64,000 nt of DNA from Armigeres subalbatus (GCF_024139115.2 NC_085141.1:400458659-400522658); one strand, 5' to 3'. Counted from the first letter of the stretch, positions 45,401-54,142 are shown. Made by a program: numbers and translations. Notes: generated by a model from the sequence alone, not told the origin.

Positions 45401-48400
45401 ATACTATAAAACCAGGCTGACAAGGCAATATGTAGTATGCTTCAGCATAATTACATAATTCTTAAGTCAACTAAGGTTTTAAGCGAAATTTGAATCCGTA
45501 TATGAAAAATTCCAAAAATGCTGGGGTATTGCTTTATCGTTGATTTATCACAGATTGCCTCTTCTGCTATTATAACTCTATTGGTCGCAAAACAGTTATT
45601 TGACTTCGAAAAAGTGAAATCAGAATTACGTACATAATGTAAAACCAATTTATTGAAAATTCCGCGGAAAAAAAATTAAAATTTCGTTTCGTTTCGAAAA
45701 ATTTCGAAATAAATGAACCTTGATTTCGTATCGTTTCGAAGACTCGAAAGTAAATCCATATTTCGTTTCGTTTCGATCCGAATCAACATAGACATTTCAA
45801 ATTTCGTTTCGTTTCGTTTCGTTAGGAAAAAGTATGTTATCGCATACCCTTAGCCATAACTCCGAAACGCAAAGTTCAATCGATCTAATTTTAAATAGGA
45901 ACCAATGGGACTGCATTCCGCGTCGAATGCAACTTGTTGCGAGCAAATCGGATAATGATAAATGCCCAAAAACGTGTCTCACATTTTTGTACACATACAC
46001 ACACACATACAGACATCACCTCAATTCGTCGAGCTGAGTCGATTGGTATATAACACTATGGGTCTCCGAGCCTTCTATAAAAAGTTCGGTTTTGGAGCAG
46101 TTCTATAGCCTTTCCGTATACTTAGTATACGAGAAAGGCAAAAAGCATAAAACGAAAAATACGTTCCTTTTGAAAGTTTGAAAAGTGAATCGTGTAGGGT
46201 AACGGTACCAATAGTGGAGGTATTAATAGATCCACAAAAGAAAATATTTTTAAAAAATTGATAATTATTGGAAATTTACAGGTTTAATATCTTAGCCAGT
46301 AGATAAATTAATAAATTTGCTAATAAAAATGAGATTGATGTCATGAAACATCAACAACACCAAAATATTGCTTGCACCACTAATGGGTACACTGTTCCTT
46401 TAGTGGCGGTAAAAAATAATTTTGGTTCCCATAGTGGTGCTATCCATTGATTTCTTATGAGACTCGCCACTATTGGTACAGTTGCACCACTATAGGTGCA
46501 AGGGAGTCAATTTTATTAAGAAAAATCATTGTTTTCAATAGTTTTTCAAGTGAAATCTTAGGATAAGTTGCATTTAATAGGATATTTAAAGCACGACGCA
46601 TCATCTGAAATCATCGTAAAGTGCATTATTATGATGAATCTTAATAAAACCCCACTACCTCCACTATTGGTGCTACCTCCACTAAGGGTACGGTTACCCT
46701 AACCAATAGGTACGCATAAGTTTCTGAATATAAACAAGGATTTCAGATGTTATGTCCGCTGACGCAAAATATATCTGGTCACTTAGTTTAACTCCACTAA
46801 TAATAGAGTTAAGGTGATTATAGAATGAAGCCAGAAATCGGCCATTTTGTAAAACACGTGCTTTTCCAATATTTTTTTCAAGCGCACGAGATGAAAGAAC
46901 AATAACGCGTATGGGGTTGAAATAATGGTAGATCGTTTGCTTAGTTATGCTGATCAATCATAATTTGTGTTTCGGCACTGTACGAAAACTATTCCGCCAG
47001 ATTTGGGCTTTTCGAAATGTATGTAGATAATCGTGTGGTGAATTTGAAATTCACCACGGGCTTCATTCTATAATCACCTTAAAGCGCTCTGGGGTCAAAA
47101 TAAGCATAAAAAAACTCAAAGGTTCAGCCAAATCGGGTTGTACGCAAAGGTGATGTTGAACCAGCCTGAATCTGTTTTCGATGTGATGTATATAATTTTT
47201 GACCAACATTTGAAAATGAAGATAAAAATAAAATTTTCAAATAATCGAGGATGAACAACACTCTCAAGCGTTCACATATCCAAATTACCAGTTGATAAAA
47301 ACTCGCTAGAGAGTAAGAATCGTTCGATAATCGTATCTCGATTCGAAACATTGGTAACAATGCCAAACATCCGATTGAACTTCATTGTTGACATTAAATT
47401 GGTATTAATTAGGTTTATATTATTTTAAATGATAATCGATTACACAATTTGAAAAGCACAAGCCTGGCTGATAGTGTACAGCTGCAACCATCACCGACGC
47501 AAACTGCTACAGAGACTTACCATCCAGCGCTAAGTCAGTCTAAGCCCCTGGTGGCGCATTACAGAAAAACCTATTGCGAAAACTGGGCTGTCTATTGATA
47601 AAAATAATTAATCCTTCACGTGATTTGCGTCGGACTTAGCGTTTAGTCCGGCAGACACCTACGAATCAGCAAACACGAGCCAAAGAAAGTTTACCAGAAC
47701 GCATTCACTGCAGCAGCGAAGAAGATTCCGAGCCCCTCTACTGCATCAACAGACGTAAGCAAGAAGCTATCGTCAAATGCCCCCAAGCTTTCCAAGGAAA
47801 ACGCACGTTTAAGTTAGCATAAACGAACTGCACCAGTTAAAAGCCCTGCAATGGCGGACATAAAAAAAACTTTCAATGAATAACTAAAGAAATGCTGATA
47901 AATTACTAAGTTGAAAAGCAGGCCAAGTTCTAGTTGGAATGTAGTGCTATGGAAGAAGAAGCTTGCGATGCACTTACGAGATTGACTGATTCACCGAAAC
48001 CAAGTGCTAAACTGTTAGCAAGTTTTTAATAGTAAATATTATCAAACATAGATATTTATTGTAACACACTAGAGTCGGTTTTTACGTGGCCGCGTGAATT
48101 AAAACAACGTAAAAAACCGCGTAAATCCCAAAGTATGTCTGAAGGAATGCGGGAAGCCAGAAACTCGCGTGAATAAAAAATCGCATAAAAAACGATTCCT
48201 GTAAAAACAGCCGCGTACCAAACGACTTCAGTGTACATCGGGTATGAAGCGTTGACTCTTCCTTGATCGAATGGTCCAAGAAAATTGAAAATCCATAGAG
48301 AAACGGCTGAGATATAAACGTTCAAAGTCTATCATATTTTCGTGACGTTTTTTTTAATTTTTTGCAATCGTAAAGTGTACCCCAATATAGAAAAAACAGA

Positions 48401-51400
48401 CGTAGTTCTACCACCGACAAACAGACGGGCCTCTCTGATTCCAAAATTGGCAAAAAAAATTACAATCGTTTTACTTCGAGTGTAGTAACTCGTTCTGTCA
48501 TTACTGACATTATCGTTCATTTGATAGAAAAAGTCAAGAAAAAGAAAAAGCAAAATGCGCGCCATCCACCAGCTGGTCGACGTAAACATTATACTTGTGA
48601 CAGATATATGTTGCAAAAATCACTGTACAGCATAAAATCATACATCTGTCACCCAGAATCACGTTGGTATTACCCAAGCAATGATGATTCTACGCTGATA
48701 CCAAGAGGTTGAAACGCCTGTCATACGCGGTACAATAGCACTCTACCCACGTTTTGGTACTTCTGTTGTTGGTACCCAGTTGCTGGGTAGTATGCCCGAA
48801 TTCAGCTCTCATATGGGTGATTGGTTCATACGCAGTAAGTGACAATTATCGGGAATATACTTTTCCTGGCGAAAACTTGCAATTAGTTAACATCGAGCCT
48901 TTTGCGTTTGTATTACTTCCTCATGTCGAAAAAAAAAACTGAAAAAATAGCCCGTCGATAGTTCCGAAGTTTTGTTATCATGAATTAAACGAAATTAAAA
49001 CAAAAACATTGTACGCCATATTGAATGAATGGTGGGTAGGCGTATTAGCCTTCTCTTCAGTCCCCTGGCTGATACGTACCCTGCTCTGCGCCCGTTGTAT
49101 ACAACGTTACAGGTACAGCGCAAAGCAAATTTGAATGCAAGCAATGCTAGTAACGCATACAATGGCGCCATCTGGTTGCGGTCACTACCCATCACTGACG
49201 TTAAAACATAATAAGAAAAATGAGTTTTTTCTTGTTGGAATATGAAAACGACCAATGAACGTGTTGGTCGGCGATATATTTGTATATTCTATTTTAGTTC
49301 AAACTACTTATTTTACAAATTTATATGCCACGTCATATCACTGAATTTACTAAATGATTTGTTCAGTAGGCATATATTTATAAAAATATTGTAACTGTTT
49401 GTCCTGGTTATATTTGATGACCTTAAATAATTTTCTTTTGCTATTATCAGCTTTTTTGAATTCTGAGTTTCAGACAAGTCTGGAACGCTGATCTAACAGC
49501 ATGGATATCTCCATCAATCCTTTTACTAATTTTAACATTACAGTCCTGGATTCACTGAATCAGCCTGCTTGATCCGAATTGCCCGGAGAATGTCCCGCAT
49601 TACCACATGATAAATCTGTAAATTCTGGATGAGCTATGGAATTCGTAAGAAATTGGATTTAAAAAAATGGTCCACATCCGAAAAACCAGGAGAAAAAAGA
49701 AATCTTGGACACTCTAGAGGGTCTACTGAACTTGGAGAATGGAGGTTTAAATAATTTTGAGAATCTAGGCCATTTCCGTATATGTACTGAAAAATCAACG
49801 AAAATTGAAATAATTTGTCAAACTCTGAATAACGCAGGAATCTAAGGAATTTTAAGTATTTGATTACCCAGGAGGGTTTAAAGAATGTGGGAATATCAAG
49901 AATTTGTATGATTCTCAGAGTTAAACGTGTCTGAAGATATTCTGTAAAGTTAAGATTGTGATAATGATCCAATCGAAGCTCTAGAATCTAAAGGCTCCGT
50001 CAGACGTTGCAAGCAAATCACTCGTGCGAGCGAATGATTTCTGAGAGCACTCGCAATTGCAGTCACACGTAGCAATTTTTTACTTTAACCCTTAAATGCG
50101 CAATGTTGTTTTAAAACAACAAACCGAAAATACGTTCAATGTTAATAATTTCAATGGTTATTAACGTTAAAAATATTTCCGACGATATCTAAAAAAATCG
50201 CCCTGCGCCTTTAAGGGTTAAGCAAATGACAGATTTACTCTCATGCAAAATATAAACAAAAATGAAAAACTTGTTTTTCGGCCACAAAATCTAATTTCAT
50301 TCCTATTTTTGCAGTGCAACACTGCCACCTGAAAACGTTTTCACTTTTGCGAGCGGAGAAGTTGCTAGAGCTGCACTAGCAAGCGCAATTCCGTTTCTGC
50401 GAGTTGAGAATTTTTAACGCTTAGCAGTCACACATTGCAAGCGAGCGTTTGCTTACGAGTTGTCATTTGTTTGCATGCAATCACTTTCAGCACAGACAAA
50501 CAGACATAACACATTGAACATTTACTTATTAAATTCATCGTCGTTCAAACACTAACTGTTGATTTCAGTTAGTTGGGCAAATCACGAACCAGATGGCGGT
50601 AGTGAGCACACGTCAAACTCGAGCAAAAACGATGCGCGCGCCACGAGTGATCGATTGGCCAACTAATGATTATTTGAAATGACCAGTAAATCAGTAAACG
50701 ATGGAAATTTGACGAGTGTTATGTCTGTTTGTCTGTGCTTTCAGTGTAGTCAGACAGGAAATTTTTGACAGTTGTCACTTTCTGCGAGCAAAATGCTCGT
50801 TGCGAGTGATTTGCTTGCAACGTCTGACGGCACCTTAAGAAAACGGAATATCAGAAAAGGTGAGAGTATTGGAGTATCCTTAAATTAGCAAAGATCCACA
50901 AAGGGAAGATCCATTAATTACGTAACGCAATAATTGGACATTTTCAACCCCCTTCCCCCCTATGTCACACTTTTTGTATGAATCACTTAAAATTTTTGTA
51001 TGGATTGTCACACTTCGGGCAACCCCCCCCCCTCTAAGCGTTACGTAATTTATGGATGCTCCCTTAGTGAGGAAAACGCCTTCAAAATCCGAAGAATGAA
51101 AAAAATCACAGTGATTGTTCAGACTGAGCACTTACATTTTTTTAAATCACGATAATAAAGAATATAATAATAAATACTTACATATTTTGTAAGACAACAG
51201 ACAATGCCAGACAATTTTGCATATCGAAGAGTTTCCACGATTGGAGGGGGAACAGTTTTAATAAAGATTTTGTTTGGGCGTAAATAGGGATTTTACGTTT
51301 TTTGTCAATCCCAATAAAATAAAATTAAAAAAAAAATATATAATAATTTTGATAACGACAAATTTACTTTTTAGCAATTTTACAGATAGTAGTTTTTCTT

Positions 51401-53857
51401 TACATCAATCGAAAATTCACCAAGTGTGTTTTGAACAACAATAAAAATGTTTAAAATAATCAGCAAAAGGCAGGAATTTTTTACCGGCCGGAAGTATTTA
51501 CAGGTCATGTAAAAATGGAAAATAAATTTTTATTATTTTGTAAGAAAAATCTATATGTAACGCAAATAATACTATAGTAACGCAGTGAATAGTAAAAAAA
51601 AATGTGTGTCCTCCTACTGCTGTACGCGTACAACATGGTACGTGTATCACTGTACATAAATCATATGTCTGTCGATAGTATTATATGCACATTTCAAACA
51701 ATCTACACAGCGATGAAGATAAAAATAACCAAGTAGGGGGAATGACGGCTTTGGCAGGTTTTGTTCTACTATTGGCAGGGGGGTTTTTTATGACTGACTA
51801 GGCATTTCAGAGAATATTGTGGCCAAATTTCATAAAATTTGGTCGACAAAAACCCCCTGCCAATAATAGAACAAAACCTGCCAAAGCCGTCTTTCCCCCT
51901 AATATCAAATCTTTTTCGATGCTTAAATCGACATTTAAGTCTTTGCGATCAGGGACGGGACCATGCAAAAAAATAAAAACAAAACCACGGCAGCCGCAGC
52001 AGCAGCCACGCCAAGCAGATGACAGTCAGCACATGCTTTTTCTATTTTCTCTCCCCACGATTAATGTTTTCGTACAATAATTTCACAACGTATAACCGTT
52101 TTTGGTGAGAAAAAAATCATGGCATTACTTCTTGCTCATTTTAGAGATAAGAACGAATAAATCAGTACCAACGGATAGCACTCCTTCTAGGCTTTGCGCC
52201 ACAGGTAATTAAACTCGATTCTGTACTGTTTGCGCTGCGCACGAGCCGAAACAAAAAATCTCATGCAACTGCTGACCGCACGCCGGCACGACTCTAACGT
52301 AGCAGCAAACAAACAGTTTGCTTCATCGGCAAAAAAATGTCACGATGTCGCGTACATTTTTTTTTGCAAACTGTTTCGGCTTGTTTGGTGCATGAAATTT
52401 GACTGGATAAAATGTAAATATTCACATAATCAGAGTGTTTTAACGTACATTTCCCAACACTGTTTGCGATCATTACACACATTTTTAAAAGTCGAATGTT
52501 TTTCATTTGGCTAACGAATCCTATCATAAAACTGTTGATATTTATATTATCGAATATTGATTATTATGTGGAAGCTGATGAAATAAATTGAGGTGTGCAT
52601 GACTAAGTTTGCCCGCACATTTGTGAGAGCTGTTGTGTAAACCATCGCACAGATGGAGCTAGGTAATGAAAGGAGAGTAATTGCCAAGAAATTTGAAGAA
52701 CTGTATATGGGAAGGCACGTCGGTTTGTCGGTGGTTCTACGTCAAAATCATTGTTTTCGTCCCCTTTTTCACGAAAACCCCTCCCCGCCAGATACCCGCC
52801 CACCTATAGTCAATCTTTGGCTACGACCTGAAAATGATTAAATTATCTTTCGAAACAGCCGATTAAATTGACCAAACAATAAAAAAAGTTATAACAATTT
52901 CAATTTGGGGTCAACATGACTCCAGAGCACAGTTTGGGAGGGTCGTATAAAAATCTTCGCACTAGAAGTCCACCATACAACACATTTAAAAATGCAGCCA
53001 CTGGAATAAGTTATTGACAAACTACAAACTGATCAAAAAATAATTGTTTCAGTTATTTTATTTATTTACTATTCTAAACTAAAATGCCATTTACAGAATG
53101 ATGATCAGCGCCGAAAGTATTCGGTGGCTAGCGGAAGTTTGCGACGGAGACGCTCGCATTGCACTCAGCAGTCTTCAACTGACCTTGAATGCGGCCTCAG
53201 TGCGACAAGAAAAGGAAGAAATGGCCTTGAAACGAATTTCGCTGGACGAAATCAAGGATGGTATCAAGGTGAATAAACCGACTATGTAGCTTCATTTACC
53301 CGATTATAAACACACGACACTCTCTTCCTTAGAAATCCCATCTATTGTATGACCGGAAAGGCGACCAGCACTACGAATTGATCTCGGCCCTGCACAAATC
53401 TATACGTGCCTCGGATGACAACGCAGCCCTCTACTGGTGCACCCGGATGCTGGTCTCCGGCGAGGATCCCCGCTATCTGGTGCGTCGAATGATTCGAATG
53501 TCAAGCGAGGACATTGGACTTGCCGATCCGAATGCGCTGACGGTGGCCACCTCTACCCTTTCGGCGGTTCAAGCCGTCGGAATGCCCGAAGCGGACTGCA
53601 TCATAGCGCAGTGCGCCGTATATCTGGCCCGAGCGCCCAAAAGCCGCGAAGTGTACGACGCATTCAACCGGTGCAAGGGAGCTATCGAGCACCACAAAGG
53701 CCCCATGCCCAGTGTTCCGCTACATTTGAGGAACGCTTCCACCAAGCTAATGAAGAACCTCAACTACGGAGCGGGGTATAATCTGCTGCAAAAGGGCGAA
53801 TCCGGTTTGCAGTATATGCCGGATGGACTGGAGGAAGAGTATTTCTTTTCCGATTAA
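30026..53857 (+). CDS. WRNIP1: WRNIP1/Mgs1-type AAA+ ATPase, four coding exons
   Basis: Exons 30026-30403, 31749-32368, 53097-53268 and 53333-53857 join to 1695 bp, 564 residues plus stop, with GT/AG at every junction. Domains: a UBZ4 ubiquitin-binding finger (Cys16, Cys19, His31, Cys35), a low-complexity linker, and an AAA+ module. The AAA+ module has Walker A GPPGCGKT (183-190), Walker B MFMDEIH (240-246), sensor 1 GATTEN (269-274) and an SRCR arginine finger (285-288). A helical lid and the MgsA-type C-terminal tetramerisation domain (LHKSIRASDDNAALYW, SEDIGLADP, AQCAVYLARAPKS, VPLHLRNA) follow. In the family this nuclear protein binds ubiquitinated PCNA and forked DNA and helps protect stalled forks. 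Length and order fit the family, although the finger-to-AAA linker is shorter than in vertebrates. No pseudogene signs. It converges with the snoRNA host gene. Confidence 0.95.
30592..30900. repeat. Direct repeat pair flanking a 96-bp hairpin
   Basis: The blocks 30585-30672 and 30812-30897 share TACTTTGAT, CCGCCACG and GCTTTGATAGCACGTGCT in the same order. Between them, 30674-30769 folds on itself: AAGTAACCAAAAGTTCCTTT pairs with AAAGGAACTTTTGGTTACTT, and inner AATCAGCT with AGCTGATT. Probably a small foldback element inside an older duplicated repeat. Confidence 0.65.
30967..31163. mobile_element. hAT-like MITE, copy 1
   Basis: Inverted arms AAAAGATATTTTAGTTACTA with GATAAAGATTGTCGCT beyond; flanked by TTTTTTAG (30959-30966 and about 31164-31171, ambiguous by one base in the T run). 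Same family as 31223-31404. Confidence 0.82.
31223..31404. mobile_element. hAT-like MITE, copy 2
   Basis: The same arms as copy 1, 60 bp downstream, flanked by an exact 8-bp duplication CACAATAC (31215-31222, 31405-31412). The right arm has lost an internal segment relative to copy 1. Confidence 0.87.
31435..31651. mobile_element. MITE with TGATCGCATATTTGTAACA ends, copy 1
   Basis: Ends TGATCGCATATTTGTAAC and GTTACAAATATGCGATCA are perfect inverted repeats. Two more copies occur at about 54990-55212 (left end degenerate) and 60965-61150 (right end degenerate, opposite orientation). A target duplication was not certain. Confidence 0.8.
31749..32368 (+). CDS. WRNIP1: WRNIP1 coding exon 2 (AAA+ core)
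   Basis: 620 bp between acceptor TTTACAG and donor GTAAGTA; leaves two bases (CG) completed to Arg by the first base of exon 3. Includes Walker A, Walker B, sensor 1 and the arginine finger. Confidence 0.94.
32433..32556 (+). ncRNA. tRNA-like or SINE fragment
   Basis: GAGGGTTCGAGTCCCTCCTA (32521-32540) is a B-box hairpin with a good T-stem, preceded by a similar GGGGTTCGAG. A poor A-box-like TGGTTGAACC lies about 75 bp upstream. Not a working tRNA. Likely a truncated tRNA-derived repeat. Confidence 0.35.
32640..33085 (-). pseudogene. LTR-retrotransposon gag fragment (Ty3/gypsy-like)
   Basis: The minus strand encodes about 145 residues with one stop (near 32991). WPLPPFRCEQIERSKLNLEW, KLLFLGGPQLQRVFENL, WYDTAIDKLNDFFQP, HRLREMKQFKEERFAQFVVR and LKQQAADCGFDKY match the capsid-like gag helix domain of insect Ty3/gypsy elements. 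No zinc knuckle, protease or RT is attached and no LTR is visible, so it is a fragment left after decay. The tail beyond GFDKY is unrelated. Confidence 0.75.
33117..33129 (+). repeat. SINE target duplication, left
   Basis: ATAACAGTATTAA is repeated exactly at 33523-33535. Confidence 0.85.
33130..33522 (+). mobile_element. tRNA-derived SINE, full length
   Basis: A tRNA-like head (33132-33208) has A-box GTAGCGTAGTTGG, B-box GGGTTCGATTCCC and a 3' CCACCA-like sequence. Its anticodon-stem CGCC/GGCG analogue surrounds TTACAAG. An unrelated body of about 310 bp follows, ending in an A-rich tail. A 13-bp target duplication (33117-33129, 33523-33535) defines the ends. It is similar in plan to the Feilai-type SINEs of Aedes, but I cannot confirm the family by sequence comparison. 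Confidence 0.85.
33536..34060 (+). mobile_element. HINE-like element, short form with one monomer
   Basis: Starts with CCCAGATTAATCCACCTAGC and GATGCCTTTCTC. It contains one diverged 167-bp-family monomer (33770-33870, CATTCCCCGTCGAATGCAAC), a CA microsatellite (33888-33925) and a conserved tract with GGGTCTCCGGGCC. It ends with palindrome GTACAACTTTGTTGTAC and GAGAAAGGC. This is the complete single-monomer counterpart of 4618-6940. Confidence 0.65.
34175..34350. repeat. Degenerate tandem repeat with CTCTCCCAGTCC core
   Basis: Cores at about 34179, 34214, 34247, 34286 and 34327 are followed by ...ACAAAATCTA-type sequence; spacing is 33-41 bp. Confidence 0.6.
34806..35228. mobile_element. Foldback MITE with TA flanks
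   Basis: Ends CTGCCCCTATTCGCATAAG and CTTATGCGAATCGCGGCAG are inverted with few mismatches and continue into CCCATGTC / GACATGGG. TA (or TATA) flanks both sides. Confidence 0.75.
35613..35870 (+). mobile_element. HINE-like element, truncated
   Basis: The end motif CCTGATTAATCCACCTAGCG with GATGCCTTTCTCG is followed by a partial monomer (35818-35850, GATGCAATTTGTTGCAAAT). At 35745-35790 a CGGCCTAGGGTCGAAGATCT segment ending in AATAAAGATAG resembles a LINE/SINE 3' end inserted in it. Confidence 0.5.
36165..36535. mobile_element. Foldback MITE, imperfect arms
   Basis: TAGTAGTTTGTCAATAACTT / ..CCAGAGGTTAAAT on the left matches ATTTAACCTCTGG / TTGTAGTTTGTCAATTA on the right in inverted order, with inner CTCTGCCTAATTGTTGTTT / AACAACAAACTATTAGGCAG. 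A single arm recurs at about 53005-53040. Confidence 0.65.
36600..37120 (+). pseudogene. Jockey-type LINE fragment (RT thumb and C-terminus)
   Basis: Interrupted frames encode AVTMNGVPIIWSSEVQDLGL, LTIKNHTEGMQAKRY, RPAMFYI, LQRIQNKMLKLIMKLLPCAP and LNRTVLTQIPN. These correspond to the post-palm part of Jockey-clade RTs (W..YLG, HI, RP, IQNK.L...PW order). The catalytic palm is not present. Confidence 0.7.
37285..37354 (+). ncRNA. tRNA-like sequence with perfect acceptor stem and T-run terminator
   Basis: AGATGGC (37285-37291) pairs perfectly over 7 bp with GCCATCT (37348-37354), immediately followed by seven T, a Pol III terminator. A-box TGGCTCAGTGGTAACG and B-box ATGTTCGATCCTC are present. 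The T and anticodon stems pair poorly, so it is probably a tRNA pseudogene or young SINE head and not a working tRNA. Confidence 0.5.
37360..38060. other. Unassigned, with a GC-richer block at 37740-38040
   Basis: The block has higher GC and an open minus-strand frame of 87 codons (37747-38010) with no recognisable domain. Could be an old transposon piece or regulatory DNA. Confidence 0.3.
38072..38336. mobile_element. TTAA-flanked MITE, copy 1
   Basis: Flanked by TTAA (38068-38071, 38337-38340), with ends GGTGGTTATAC / TATAATCACC. The copy at 46813-47078 has the same size and order of motifs (AATCGGCCAT, CACGTGCTTTT, GTAGATCGTTTGCTTA, GTGTGGTGAATTT). TTAA duplication is the hallmark of piggyBac-type insertion; the superfamily is inferred. 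Confidence 0.85.
38340..39730. other. Unassigned intronic DNA
   Basis: No coding or structured element recognised; 39400-39650 contains motifs such as GCAGCGC/GCGCTGC in both orientations and may be a decayed foldback element. Confidence 0.3.
39739..40581. mobile_element. 843-bp MITE with TA flanks
   Basis: Ends CACTCAAAATAATCC and GGATTATTTTGAGTG are perfect inverted repeats, extended by AACGTCAATGTTACGTG / CAGGTGGCATTGAAGTG. TA flanks both sides. Many ACGTGA/TCACGT motifs are scattered inside. No transposase frame. Confidence 0.82.
40590..41950. other. Unassigned, with a GGCGGCGG-rich patch and degenerate AATTTTC repeats
   Basis: 40910-40990 is GC-rich with GGCGGCGGC motifs; a similar GGCGGCGCGCCG patch occurs at 44455-44490. 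The flanking sequence (41000-41700, 43620-44400) is composed of irregular GAAATTCC/GGAAATTTT units. Confidence 0.4.
41960..44170. repeat. Degenerate CGGCCAAATGAC repeat tract
   Basis: Motifs such as TTCGGCCAAACGAC, GGCCAAATGGC and TTTGACCGAAA recur dozens of times with irregular 12-25 bp spacing at 41975-42250, 42535-42730, 43140-43600 and 44030-44160, interrupted by other repeats. No function known to me. Confidence 0.6.
42253..42500 (+). mobile_element. HINE-like element, truncated
   Basis: Starts AACCCAGATTAATCCACCTA with GGTGCCTTTCTCGC, contains a monomer remnant (GTGGAATGAAACTTGTTGCG at about 42420) and ends in ACACACGGACAGACAGACAT, lacking the hairpin end. Confidence 0.55.
44180..45655. 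other. Unassigned intronic DNA
   Basis: No element boundary or coding sequence recognised. Confidence 0.3.
45660..45830. repeat. TTTCG-rich simple repeat
   Basis: TTTCGTTTCG and its variants recur throughout this stretch. Confidence 0.8.
45834..46140 (+). mobile_element. HINE-like element, hairpin half
   Basis: One inverted monomer (45840-45960), CA microsatellite (45985-46005), GGGTCTCCGAGCC tract, palindrome GTATACTTAGTATAC and GAGAAAGGC. The opposite end is missing or replaced by the TTTCG repeat. Confidence 0.6.
46197..46699. mobile_element. 503-bp MITE with TA flanks
   Basis: Ends GGGTAACGGTACC and GGTACGGTTACCC (the latter read on the right arm) are inverted; inner AATAGTGGAGGTA / TACCTCCACTA also pair. 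TA at 46195-46196 and 46700-46701. Repeated ACCACTA/TAGTGG motifs fill the interior. Confidence 0.78.
46813..47078. mobile_element. TTAA-flanked MITE, copy 2
   Basis: TTAA at 46809-46812 and 47079-47082; ends GGTGATTATAGAATGAAGCC and the matching inverse. Same family as 38072-38336. Confidence 0.87.
47085..49560. other. Unassigned intronic DNA
   Basis: 48065-48240 contains GCGTGAA/CGCGTAAA motifs in both orientations and may be a decayed MITE. Otherwise nothing recognised. Confidence 0.3.
49570..49975 (-). repeat. Dispersed repeat, inverted copy of 7850-8110
   Basis: Reverse-complement counterparts of several motifs of 7850-8110 occur in the same order (see that entry). Confidence 0.5.
50085..50221. 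mobile_element. Small MITE, AACCCTTAAATGCGC type, copy 1
   Basis: Ends TTAACCCTTAAATGCGC and GCGCCTTTAAGGGTTAA are inverted. The second copy lies at 55471-55623. Confidence 0.72.
50491..50737. mobile_element. Nested foldback MITE with CTTTCAG flanks
   Basis: Ends CACAGACAAACAGACATAAC and GTTATGTCTGTTTGTCTGTG are perfect inverted repeats; CTTTCAG occurs on both sides (50484-50490, 50738-50744). Confidence 0.82.
50901..51065. mobile_element. MITE with ATTACGTAACGC ends
   Basis: AAGGGAAGATCCATTAATTA continuing to CGTAACGC is the inverse of the right end GCGTTACGTAATTTATGG ...CTCCCTT. Related inserts at 4336-4490 and 62590-62745, and a solo end at 58910-58935. Confidence 0.78.
51736..51899. mobile_element. 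164-bp foldback MITE with TA flanks
   Basis: GGGGGAATGACGGCTTTGGC and its inverse (about 48 bp, one mismatch region) bound the element; TA at 51734-51735 and 51900-51901. Confidence 0.85.
51905..53090. other. Unassigned distal part of WRNIP1 intron 2
   Basis: No gene recognised. A MITE arm related to 36165-36535 lies at about 53005-53040, close to the acceptor. The exon 3 branch region is AT-rich. Confidence 0.35.
53097..53268 (+). CDS. WRNIP1: WRNIP1 coding exon 3
   Basis: 172 bp between acceptor TTTACAG and donor GTGAATA. Begins with the last base of the split Arg codon and encodes the AAA+ lid (ISAESIRWLAEVCDGDARIA, sensor 2 region). Confidence 0.94.
53333..53857 (+). CDS. WRNIP1: WRNIP1 coding exon 4 (C-terminal domain)
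   Basis: After a 64-bp intron (acceptor CCTTAG) the frame continues KSHLLYDRKGDQHYELISAL to the TAA at 53855-53857. GC content is high compared with flanks, as expected for a conserved exon. Contains the MgsA-type C-terminal domain. Confidence 0.95.
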   Translation, partial: KSHLLYDRKGDQHYELISALHKSIRASDDNAALYWCTRMLVSGEDPRYLVRRMIRMSSEDIGLADPNALTVATSTLSAVQAVGMPEADCIIAQCAVYLARAPKSREVYDAFNRCKGAIEHHKGPMPSVPLHLRNASTKLMKNLNYGAGYNLLQKGESGLQYMPDGLEEEYFFSD

Positions 53858-53930
53858 TTGGATTTTGTGATCATTCCTTGAATAAGTTGAATTGGAAGTA
53901 AACATTTTATTTTCGTTATTGAAACTTGGT

Positions 53931-53936
53931 TTTATT
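53931..53936 (-). terminator. Polyadenylation signal of the snoRNA host gene
   Basis: AATAAA on the minus strand about 50 nt after the last acceptor. No equally good signal is seen for WRNIP1 on the plus strand. Confidence 0.5.
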
Positions 53937-54069
53937 GAGCCATTTCACGTTCGGGCGGGGTTTTCTTTTTTAGTTACCAGATGGTTACCTGAAACAAAGA
54001 GAGACATTTTTCGTTAGGTACTGTTCAAATGAAGTCAATACAATGAATATATACAGAACTGTTTTAGCA

Positions 54070-54142
54070 TGGTCAGATAGTGGTGCATAAAATTGTTGAA
54101 TCATGGGATTCATAGAGTTAAAAGGATGATTATCATCATTGT
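54070..54142 (-). ncRNA. Box C/D snoRNA A
   Basis: C box ATGATGA (54139-54133) and D box CTGA (54076-54073) are about 60 nt apart on the minus strand. The guide directly 5' of the D box, ATGCACCACTAT, pairs over 12 nt (two G-U pairs) with the universal 18S rRNA segment GUGGUGGUGCAU. The D+5 rule points to the U that corresponds to the known methylated U of this loop (from memory yeast Um1269, human Um1326, fly U1356). It sits in an intron of the minus-strand host gene, 85 nt before the next exon. Confidence 0.75.

Larger units (their letters stand above)
49992..50835. mobile_element. Harbinger-like MITE with TAA flanks, host of two nested elements
   Basis: Ends AGGCTCCGTCAGACGTTGC and GCAACGTCTGACGGCACCT form inverted arms of about 33 bp, flanked by TAA at 49989-49991 and 50836-50838. 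A 3-bp TWA duplication is typical of PIF/Harbinger. Inner arms repeat GCGAGTG/GCAAGCAAA motifs. Two other elements have inserted within it (50085-50221, 50491-50737). Confidence 0.82.
32369..53096 (+). other. WRNIP1 intron 2 (20,728 bp)
   Basis: Donor GTAAGTA; acceptor ...CATTTACAG at 53096. The intron is built largely of transposable elements, about twenty of which are listed below. I found no host gene nested in it. Confidence 0.9.
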
